Assembly (NCBI GenBank): GCA_019752045.1
Contig: JAIEMP010000005.1
Coordinates: 1 to 64,000, forward strand
DNA: 64,000 nucleotides
Reading direction: 5' to 3'
Origin: Chitinophagaceae bacterium
Lineage (GTDB): Bacteria > Bacteroidota > Bacteroidia > Chitinophagales > Chitinophagaceae
The position numbers and the translations under genes are program-made. Under the pieces are notes generated by a model. It had not been told where the DNA came from, did not search any database, and worked only from the letters and a program-made list of their open reading frames with translations. How positions within the stretch are numbered: position 1 is the stretch's first letter; each line of letters opens with the position of its first letter. Shown here in pieces: positions 8,479 through 15,800 of the stretch.

Positions 8479-9717
8479 ATGATCAATTTCGAACGTTTTG
8501 TTCTTTCTAATGGCTTAAAAGTTTTAATTCATAAAGATCTTGCAACACCGATGGCTGTGGTAAATGTGTTGTATGATGTGGGCGCAAGAGATGAAGAAGA
8601 AAACCGCACCGGCTTTGCACATTTGTTTGAGCATCTTATGTTTGGCGGCTCCATCAATATTCCTGATTACGATGAACCGTTGCAGTTGGCGGGTGGAGAA
8701 AACAATGCGTACACTACCAACGATCTCACCAATTACTACTGTCAGCTCCCTGCAGAAAATTTAGAAACGGCTTTCTGGTTAGAGAGCGATCGTATGTTAA
8801 GTCTTGCGTTTGATGAAAAAAGTTTAGATGTGCAGCGCAAAGTGGTGAGTGAAGAATTTAAAGAACATTATCTCAACAAACCCTATGGCGATGTATGGCA
8901 CAAGATGAGAGAAATGGCGTATCAGCAACATCCGTATAAATGGATGACGATTGGCAAAGAACTGAAACATATTGAAGAAGCAAAATTGCAGGATGTAAAA
9001 AACTTTTTCTTTAAACATTATACACCGAGCAATGCTATTCTTGTTGTGGCCGGTAATGTAGAGACTGAACGAGTAATGCAACTTGCCGAAAAATGGTTTG
9101 GCCCTATTCCATCTGGTGAAAAATATCTACGCAACTTACCACAGGAACCAAAACAGCAACAGGCAAGGAGAATGGAAGTAACTGCAGATGTGCCGCTGGA
9201 TGCATTTTACAAAACATGGCATATGCCTTCCCGTATGGAACGTGGTTATTACATCACCGATTTAATTACCGATATTCTTGGTGGTGGTGCCAGCAGCCGT
9301 TTATATCAATCGCTGGTGAAAGAAAAAAAATTATTTAGCAGTCTGGACTGTTATCATTTTGGCAGTATTGATAACGGCTTACTCACCATTGAAGGCAAAC
9401 TGGTAAAAGGTGTTGATATTAAACTGGCAGAACAGGCAGTGAACGAAGAGGTAGAAAAAATGAAAACACAATTGGTAGATATAAATGAACTGCAAAAAGT
9501 AATTAATAAAACAGAAAGCACGATGTTGTTTGAAGACATGGGGGTGATGAGCCGGGCCAACAGTCTTGCTTTTTATGAGTTGCTGGGCGATGCCGGACTG
9601 ATGAATACTGAACTCGGGGTATACCAGAGCATCACCGCCAATGAACTGATGGAGCAGAGCAAAACAATATTTGAAGAAACCAACAGCAATACATTGTATT
9701 ACCTGAGCAAGAATTAA
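8479..9717 (+). CDS. M16 family zinc peptidase, catalytic subunit
   Basis: This 412-residue M16 (pitrilysin/processing peptidase-like) protein carries the inverted zinc motif HLFEH at residues 48-52 and the third ligand in VVSEEFKEH (Glu125 likely). There is no signal peptide, so it is either cytoplasmic or exported by another route. The length fits a single M16A/C two-domain half. It is followed after 4 bases by a second M16 gene that lacks the zinc motif. Such catalytic/non-catalytic pairs act as heterodimers in bacteria (established for the family; inferred here). It degrades peptides or clips a partner; the substrate is unknown. Confidence 0.9.
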   Translation: MINFERFVLSNGLKVLIHKDLATPMAVVNVLYDVGARDEEENRTGFAHLFEHLMFGGSINIPDYDEPLQLAGGENNAYTTNDLTNYYCQLPAENLETAFWLESDRMLSLAFDEKSLDVQRKVVSEEFKEHYLNKPYGDVWHKMREMAYQQHPYKWMTIGKELKHIEEAKLQDVKNFFFKHYTPSNAILVVAGNVETERVMQLAEKWFGPIPSGEKYLRNLPQEPKQQQARRMEVTADVPLDAFYKTWHMPSRMERGYYITDLITDILGGGASSRLYQSLVKEKKLFSSLDCYHFGSIDNGLLTIEGKLVKGVDIKLAEQAVNEEVEKMKTQLVDINELQKVINKTESTMLFEDMGVMSRANSLAFYELLGDAGLMNTELGVYQSITANELMEQSKTIFEETNSNTLYYLSKN

Positions 9718-9721
9718 TAAC

Positions 9722-11020
9722 ATGAGTATAACAGCAGAACAATTGAACAGAAGCAAGGCTCCTGATATAAAAGATGCAACGGAGTTTAATCTTACACTGA
9801 AGCCTTACGAAAAATATGTGCTGGATAACGGAGTAGAAGTATATGCTGTGCATGCAGGCACACAGGAAGTAATGAGTGTTGAGCTCGTGTTTAAAGCGGG
9901 TAACTGGTACGAGCAGCAGAACAATGTAGCTGCAGCCGCCAATTTTTTAATTAAGAACGGTACATCAACCAAAACAGCGTTTCAACTCAATGAGCATTTT
10001 GATTATTACGGCTCACACCTCAGCCGTGGTTGTTATAATGAAACAGCAACCATTATTCTGCACTGCATCAACCGGCATTTGGGAACACACCTGCCCGTAA
10101 TTGCAGAAATGATCAATGATGCAATATATCCGCAGCACGAACTGGATATTTACAAACAGAACATGCAGCAACGTCTGAGTGTAAACTTAAAGAAATGCGA
10201 TTTTGTTGCAGGCCGTTTAATTGATGAGTATGTGTTTGGTAAAAATCATCCTTACGGCGTATACAGCAATCCCGAACATTACGATGCATTGCAGCAACAG
10301 CAATTGCTGGATTATTACAAACAGTTTTATACCAACGGCCACTGTACCATTTTTGCTGCAGGGGTATTGCCTTCCGGTTTTGTACAACAACTTAATGCAA
10401 GCATTGGACAATTGCCTTTGAACAAAACAATCCTGCCTGCAGTTGTTCATCCGCTTTCACCATCGGCAGAAAAGAAATACCGCATCAGTAATGATGCAAA
10501 TGGTGTACAGGGTGCTATCCGCTTAGCTCAGCCTTTTCCAAACCGCCATCATCCCGATTTTCAACCGGTGCAGGTGTTGAATACATTGTTTGGTGGATTC
10601 TTTGGATCAAGACTCATGAGTAATATCCGGGAAGACAAAGGCTACACGTATGGTATACACAGTTATCTGCTCAATCATATTTCAACTACAGCATGGATGA
10701 TCAGTACCGAAGCAGGTAAAGATGTATGCGAAGCCACCATCAAAGAAATTTATTTTGAAATGGAAGAGCTGCGTAATGAACCGGTGGATGATGATGAACT
10801 GCAGCTGGTGAAAAATTATCTCATTGGTACTATCCTTGGCGATCTCGACGGACCATTCCAGATCATCGGCCGCTGGAAAAATTTAATTCTCAACGGGCTC
10901 GATGAACATTATTTTTATTCGTCGGTAGAAACCATCAAGAAAATATCCGCAAAAGAAATACAGGAGCTGGCGAATAAGTATTTACATCCGGAAAAATTTT
11001 ATGAGCTGGTAGTGGTGTAA
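9722..11020 (+). CDS. M16 family non-catalytic partner subunit
   Basis: This 432-residue M16 homologue has the fold features (FKAGNWYEQQNNVAAAANFL, GGFFGSRLMSNIREDKGYTYG) but no HxxEH: the equivalent position reads AANFLIKNGT. The RxxxGYxYG-like segment of the C-terminal half (REDKGYTYG), typical of the substrate-binding subunit, is intact. It starts 4 bases after the catalytic gene, so stoichiometric coupling is expected. It is probably the substrate-gating half of a heterodimer. Confidence 0.88.
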   Translation: MSITAEQLNRSKAPDIKDATEFNLTLKPYEKYVLDNGVEVYAVHAGTQEVMSVELVFKAGNWYEQQNNVAAAANFLIKNGTSTKTAFQLNEHFDYYGSHLSRGCYNETATIILHCINRHLGTHLPVIAEMINDAIYPQHELDIYKQNMQQRLSVNLKKCDFVAGRLIDEYVFGKNHPYGVYSNPEHYDALQQQQLLDYYKQFYTNGHCTIFAAGVLPSGFVQQLNASIGQLPLNKTILPAVVHPLSPSAEKKYRISNDANGVQGAIRLAQPFPNRHHPDFQPVQVLNTLFGGFFGSRLMSNIREDKGYTYGIHSYLLNHISTTAWMISTEAGKDVCEATIKEIYFEMEELRNEPVDDDELQLVKNYLIGTILGDLDGPFQIIGRWKNLILNGLDEHYFYSSVETIKKISAKEIQELANKYLHPEKFYELVVV

Positions 11021-11032
11021 GTGTTCAGGAAG

Positions 11033-11121
11033 TTTCACACAGAGGAACAGAGATCGCTGAGAATAAGAACCTGGTTGTATTCTTTGTGTTACTTTGTGTC
11101 TCCGTGTCTTTGTGGTTCAAA
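11033..11121 (+). repeat. intergenic repeat of the 'CTTTGTGTC...TTTGTGGTT' type
   Basis: The stretch begins CACACAGAGGAACAGAG and ends with a run of CTTTGTG/CCGTGTC words closing in GTGGTTC. Elements of this look are scattered between genes in many Bacteroidota and other phyla (from memory). The upstream part of an open frame continuous with the next gene reads through it. Its peptide (EEQRSLRI..., LCYFVSPCLCG) is the usual by-product of such repeats and not a protein domain. Confidence 0.6.
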
Positions 11122-11140
11122 ATTATTAAACACATTTATA

Positions 11141-11500
11141 ATGAAATTTGTAGCAAAGGTTCTCATCACTGCAGTAAACGCTTTTGTATTAGCGTATTTG
11201 TTACCGGGTATCAGCATCAATAATTTCTTTACTGCCATATTGGTAGCTTTTGTACTAGCCCTGCTCGATGCAGTGGTAAAGCCGGTGTTAGTGTTGTTTA
11301 CATTACCTGCTACCATTTTTACATTGGGACTGTTTCTGTTTGTGATAAACGCCTGTATTATTTTACTTGATGATTATTTTGTACAGGGGTTTAAGGTAGA
11401 TGGATTCTGGTATGCTCTGCTGTTCAGTATCTGTTTATCATTCATCAATTCTTTTGTACATAAACGGGTATTGAAAGACGAGGAGAAAAAAAGCAGGTAA
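11141..11500 (+). CDS. phage-holin-4-type small membrane protein
   Basis: I start this gene at the ATG at 11141 (119 residues). The frame is open back to 11021, but that part is an intergenic repeat. The protein has four hydrophobic segments and the pattern of the Phage_holin_4_2 (PF04020) family: an N-terminal VNAFVLAYLLPGISI, then LDAVVKPVLVLFTLPAT and LFLFVINACIILL. Chromosomal members are small housekeeping-like membrane proteins of unknown role, not lysis genes. It is the last gene before a convergent minus-strand gene only 7 bases away. Confidence 0.8.
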   Translation: MKFVAKVLITAVNAFVLAYLLPGISINNFFTAILVAFVLALLDAVVKPVLVLFTLPATIFTLGLFLFVINACIILLDDYFVQGFKVDGFWYALLFSICLSFINSFVHKRVLKDEEKKSR

Positions 11501-11507
11501 CGAAATG

Positions 11508-14093
11508 TTACCGAATTAAATAAACAGTTCCTTTGTTTGTTTGTTTACGCTCACCTCTAAATTGAAATGTACAAATCCAGAGAAAAGAACCTGGATTTTG
11601 TGGTTGGTTTTTGTAAATACCATTCCACCCTTTTGCAGCATCAGTTGTCCTGAATACTTCCTGTCCCCATCTGTTATAAATTGTTAGTTCATAAAACAAA
11701 AGAGCACCCTCAACAAGTGGTTTAAACAAATCATTCAGGCCATTATTATCGGGTGTAAAAGCAGTTGGGAAAAAAATACTGTTCGGACAGTTTTTTAACT
11801 GAACATCGGTTGTGTCTTTTCCAATACAGCCATATTTGTCAGAAACAGTTAATGAATATGTTGCAGGAGATGTTATGTTAATTGTTGAATTGGTATTGCC
11901 GGTATTCCATAGGTAAGTCTGAAAAGTATTGGAAGCAGATTGCAACTGAATTGTTTGATAGTTACAGATTGCAGTGTCTACCGGTAAAAAACCTGTGGGT
12001 GGATAAACAAGAGAGTCAATTTTTACAGATCCTAAACCCTTACAACCGTTCATATCAGTTACACGAACCGAATAAATACCTTTTGATGTAACAGTATAGG
12101 TTTTATTGTTTGATCCATCTTGCCATAAATAGCTGGCATAATTACCTGCATCTAATATATCTGTTTGCTTAATGCACAACACAGCTGAATTGTTAAAAGC
12201 AACAAAGGGCGTATCATAAAAAGGAAAGATTTCTAATGTATCAGTTGAATAGCAACCATTTGTGTTAGTAGCGATTACATTATAAATGCCAGGTTGTTTA
12301 ATAACAATAGAAGATAAAGTAGAGCCGGTATTCCAATTGTAAGCTAAAAAAAAATTATCTAAAGCTAAACGAATGGAATCTCCTTTGCAAGTAGTTGTAT
12401 CATTACCTAGGTTGATAGGGTAAGATCGGTTTACTTTTATAAAAACTGTATCGGTAAGCATACAACCCGAAGAAGTGTATGCACGAACTATATAGGATGT
12501 ATCTTTATCAGGAAAAACTTTTATAGATGAATCTGTAAGTTGTAAAAACCTGTATTTTACAGGCCACTCGTAATGTGTAAAATGTTTGTTTGCACTTATT
12601 ACAACAGAATCACCTTTGCAGATAGAGGTATCTTTGGTAACACTTAACGATCTTTCAATAATCGATATACAGGTTTCGAGGCTTTTTATATTTGCATCAG
12701 TAAAATCAACTGATTGTTGATTTGCGATTATGTGATTTCTTTTTCGAAAAGTAAAAAAGGCTCCGCCAGATATTAATGGTGAGTTTTTGATTTCTATTTC
12801 ATTAGCAGGCGGCCCAATGCAAGATAAAAGCGTATCAAAGAAGAACGGATAATCAATTATCTCAATTTCATAAGCAGATGTAATTTTAGAAGCGTTATAA
12901 AATGCAGATCTGTTATTTTGAATGAGGGGTATGGCTCCTTTATAAGAATTTGTTCCGGGTGGCGTGTAAGCCATGTAGGTAATTTTTTTTTGTTCAACAA
13001 TTTTTAGATTCTTATCAAGCAGAATGCCAAATCCTTGTTGACTCACTGATGAATTATTACCAGTTATAAGTATTTGTGATTCATTATCAATATCCGCATG
13101 AGAGATAATACTGTATGGTAATGAAGTATCCTGAATCCGAACTGAATTGATTATATTTAATAGTGTATCAAAAAAAGAAATATTCTGCCCAGCCTTAATA
13201 CCACCTCCCCAATCAGACGAAAATGCAATTAAACTATTTTCTCCCGATGCATAAAATGAAGGTTCTTTTAAATTTCCATTAGCCGTTCCCCAGTCAGCCG
13301 GAAGGGGATTTGGTGGAGTGTAGTAAAAGGTTTTGTTGCTGACCAAATTTCCGACTTTGCTATCAAACTTCATTAAATGTTGTGCATAATTAAGCCCAGA
13401 AACAGGAAACCCATTACTGTTTATCCAATATTCATAATGGATAAATAAATCCCCCCCTATTGATACAATCCCACTCGGTTTAAAAGATTCTGGGGCACTA
13501 TATGCAACACTCCATTCTGGTACTCCATTTAAATCGCATTTCATAAGTGTAAACCAATATTGTGGTAAACTATTGACGATATTTGCTGGATGAATAACTA
13601 AAATAGCTATCTTATTATCAATAGTATTGGTTAAGTAAACATTTGGTAGCCCTTGGTTTGGTACATTTATATTGAAGCGGCTTGTAAATAATATAACTCC
13701 ATCACCACTGAAAGTAAAAAGAAATATTTCACTTGAATATGGGCCACCATATATACCTGTTACACAAATATTCCCATTATTTAACGCTATTACATCTGTT
13801 ATTGTTAAGTTGATGGGTATTCCTGCATTAGGTAAAAATTTACTCCATAATATTTTGTTTTGTTTATTTATAGCAAAAATTACCGGGCTACTTATAGCTG
13901 AGCCATTATATATTGAAAACGCAGACCCAATAAATACTTTATTATTATTGAATGGAATTACTTTTTTTATTAATAATGAAGTATCATTACTTATAAACAA
14001 CACATCTTTTCTTGCAGTATCATTACAAAGCGGTTGCGTAAAGACATTAATTTGAAAGAATAGTAGGAAAAAAAACAGAACAGAGATCTTCAT
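11508..14093 (-). CDS. secreted protein with gliding-motility C-terminal (CHU_C, T9SS type B) sorting domain
   Basis: From Met6 of the longest frame (14093) the protein has 861 residues. An alternative ATG at 14108 adds five. A signal peptide (ISVLFFFLLFFQINVFTQ) leads into a large N-terminal region with beta-propeller-like segments (about 30-480). Several Ig/PKD-like repeats follow, with the recurring pattern YxWxTGxTxxxIxI (e.g. YNWNTGSTLSSIVI, YLWNTGNTNSTINI). The C-terminal ~85 residues are a CHU_C domain (FFPTAFTPDNNGLNDLF, YNRWGQEVF, GWNG), the signal for type IX secretion and surface attachment. The start codon lies directly behind a strong hairpin (14110-14145). Confidence 0.88.
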   Translation of the reverse strand: MKISVLFFFLLFFQINVFTQPLCNDTARKDVLFISNDTSLLIKKVIPFNNNKVFIGSAFSIYNGSAISSPVIFAINKQNKILWSKFLPNAGIPINLTITDVIALNNGNICVTGIYGGPYSSEIFLFTFSGDGVILFTSRFNINVPNQGLPNVYLTNTIDNKIAILVIHPANIVNSLPQYWFTLMKCDLNGVPEWSVAYSAPESFKPSGIVSIGGDLFIHYEYWINSNGFPVSGLNYAQHLMKFDSKVGNLVSNKTFYYTPPNPLPADWGTANGNLKEPSFYASGENSLIAFSSDWGGGIKAGQNISFFDTLLNIINSVRIQDTSLPYSIISHADIDNESQILITGNNSSVSQQGFGILLDKNLKIVEQKKITYMAYTPPGTNSYKGAIPLIQNNRSAFYNASKITSAYEIEIIDYPFFFDTLLSCIGPPANEIEIKNSPLISGGAFFTFRKRNHIIANQQSVDFTDANIKSLETCISIIERSLSVTKDTSICKGDSVVISANKHFTHYEWPVKYRFLQLTDSSIKVFPDKDTSYIVRAYTSSGCMLTDTVFIKVNRSYPINLGNDTTTCKGDSIRLALDNFFLAYNWNTGSTLSSIVIKQPGIYNVIATNTNGCYSTDTLEIFPFYDTPFVAFNNSAVLCIKQTDILDAGNYASYLWQDGSNNKTYTVTSKGIYSVRVTDMNGCKGLGSVKIDSLVYPPTGFLPVDTAICNYQTIQLQSASNTFQTYLWNTGNTNSTINITSPATYSLTVSDKYGCIGKDTTDVQLKNCPNSIFFPTAFTPDNNGLNDLFKPLVEGALLFYELTIYNRWGQEVFRTTDAAKGWNGIYKNQPQNPGSFLWICTFQFRGERKQTNKGTVYLIR

Positions 14094-14109
14094 ATTGATG
14101 TTATTCAAA

Positions 14110-14145
14110 CAAAAACAGTCAACGATTAATCGTTGACTGTTTTTG
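14110..14145. terminator. strong bidirectional hairpin/terminator
   Basis: CAAAAACAGTCAACGA and its exact complement form a 16-base stem around TTAA. This gives A-tract and T-tract on opposite sides, as in bidirectional terminators. It lies 10 bases after the lipoprotein gene (minus strand) and 2-17 bases before the start of the next minus-strand gene. Confidence 0.8.
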
Positions 14146-14154
14146 TAATCCGTA

Positions 14155-15237
14155 TTAAAAAAACCAGGTTTCTGGTATCACCAGCCATCCCCCAACGCAT
14201 TCAGTAACTCCTGTGCTTGTATTAACCTGCCTGTTTCTATACCTTATTTTTACTGTTGAATTTGGCGGAACCCAACCATCTCCAATATTACTGCCACTTG
14301 AAGTGGGTATGTAAACTGTTTGGACAGCTGTTATTGTTTTGTACCACAGTAAAGTAGTTCCAGTTGAATTATATATTTCAATATCATGTCTGTTTGAATA
14401 CAAAGCAGGTACACAACAAAGACATGCTGCTACTCCACTAATTGAAGGGAACGATGGGTTTATATAAACTTTATTGACAACGTTACATGCAGAAAGCCCG
14501 GTTGCATTACCGTAGGCTCCTATTAAGTTATAACTGTAAACACTTTGTTCTTCACACTCTGTGAAATAACTAATATAGGTTCTGTTTACGGTATTTTCTG
14601 TCGTAATTGCTGCTTCAGGAATATTAGTAGCATTGTAAGTGATTCTGTAACGATGATTCTCGGGAATATTTGGATCAACCCCAAGATCAGTAATAACAAC
14701 AGTAGAAATAATATTTTGCTGATCGTATAAAACAGTTGTTCCAGCGTTATTTGTTATTCGCAATCTTCCTCTTGTTTGGTTTGCATTTGCTGTTGAGTTG
14801 GGTTGGTTTGGGTTTCTAAGTATAATTGCATTATCAGAACTTATAACAAACGAAACCACAGCTGAAAAAGTTTTAGGACTCGAATCACAATCTTCAGAAA
14901 AATTAATTCCTTCAAATAAATCTGAAGGCTCATCAACATAACAACCCGGACCCGTTCGAAGTGTGATATGTTGTTGTGGTGCAGAAAAATTTACCCTGTT
15001 TCCTTCAAGATCTGTTCTGTAAGAATCAATAATTTTTCCACCTTGTACAAAAAAAGATGTTGTCTTTTGTTCAGAAATCCACTTTAATACTTCTTCATTT
15101 TTTTGCTGTTCGGTTTTTTCTTGTTTTACTTTATCGTTTTTTTGACAACCATTAAACAAAAATAACAAAACTGAAAAAAGGCAAATGTAGCTTAAGAGGC
15201 GTAAAGGCTTTTTAGCATAAAAGGAGTTTTTTAGCAT
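14155..15237 (-). CDS. lipoprotein of unknown function
   Basis: This 360-residue protein has a lipobox-type signal (LLFLFNGCQKND, Cys31) followed by a charged KQEKTEQQKNEE linker. The rest is beta-rich with several Cys pairs (CYVDEPSDLFEGINFSEDC, split around the middle; CLCCVP near 290). No family is recognised. The reading start is ambiguous: a 19-base tandem duplication spans the start codon, and the second copy's ATG is out of frame. A terminator hairpin follows immediately. Confidence 0.6.
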   Translation of the reverse strand: MLKNSFYAKKPLRLLSYICLFSVLLFLFNGCQKNDKVKQEKTEQQKNEEVLKWISEQKTTSFFVQGGKIIDSYRTDLEGNRVNFSAPQQHITLRTGPGCYVDEPSDLFEGINFSEDCDSSPKTFSAVVSFVISSDNAIILRNPNQPNSTANANQTRGRLRITNNAGTTVLYDQQNIISTVVITDLGVDPNIPENHRYRITYNATNIPEAAITTENTVNRTYISYFTECEEQSVYSYNLIGAYGNATGLSACNVVNKVYINPSFPSISGVAACLCCVPALYSNRHDIEIYNSTGTTLLWYKTITAVQTVYIPTSSGSNIGDGWVPPNSTVKIRYRNRQVNTSTGVTECVGGWLVIPETWFF

Positions 15238-15248
15238 AAAAGGAGTTT
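15211..15248. repeat. 19-base tandem duplication at a start codon
   Basis: The unit TTTAGCATAAAAGGAGTTT occurs twice without spacing, at 15211-15229 and 15230-15248. Each copy contains one minus-strand ATG. Because 19 is not a multiple of three, the two ATGs are in different frames. The upstream ATG (15237) reads into the lipoprotein. Confidence 0.85.
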
Positions 15249-15404
15249 TTTGGTTAAGATATGTTCTAATGTATTACATCAAACCGGATTTTTGTCATTA
15301 ATTTTTTAAGAACTAAGAGTATACACTAAACAGTACTTTATTATATAATCATATCACCCACAAACTTTTTTCATCATTCAGGGAATGTCAATACAAATTG
15401 TATT

Positions 15405-15782
15405 TTATTGCAGCAGAATTTTTTTACTATACCGCTGCGTTCGGTTCTCCAGCAAACACTGATAGATGCCTTTTGGTAAGCCAATCACCGAAACAGTAAT
15501 TGTTTCAACTCCTTCATCAATCATGACTCCTTTTAATACAGATCCGTTGGTATTGATGAGCTTTAAAGCAGAGCGGAAATCTGTGCGTGGAAACTGAATA
15601 TATAAATCGGTTCCCCGTTGTTTAATTTTTAATTCGCCTGCAGTTCTTGTTTTAACAACGGCAGAGCTGTCAACCGGTTTTGTTTGGGCAATTGTCTGTT
15701 GAGGCAACAGCCAGCCGCTGCCTATCATGAGCAAAAGAAAATTCTTTTTTAATAGAGTTGAAACCTGAACTTTGTTTTTCAC
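15405..15782 (-). CDS. small secreted protein with T9SS type-A-like C-terminus
   Basis: This 125-residue protein has a signal segment (NFLLLMIGSGWLLPQQTIAQ). Its C-terminal half has the spacing of type-A sorting domains (LKLINTNGSVL, then VIGLPKGIYQCLLENR and the Lys-rich end KKILLQ). It is nearly all sorting-domain, so either it is a minimal T9SS substrate or it only shares the fold. It is divergent from the E1 gene, with the two start codons about 18 bases apart. Confidence 0.6.
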   Translation of the reverse strand: MKNKVQVSTLLKKNFLLLMIGSGWLLPQQTIAQTKPVDSSAVVKTRTAGELKIKQRGTDLYIQFPRTDFRSALKLINTNGSVLKGVMIDEGVETITVSVIGLPKGIYQCLLENRTQRYSKKILLQ

Positions 15783-15800
15783 CAGATATTGTTTTTAATC

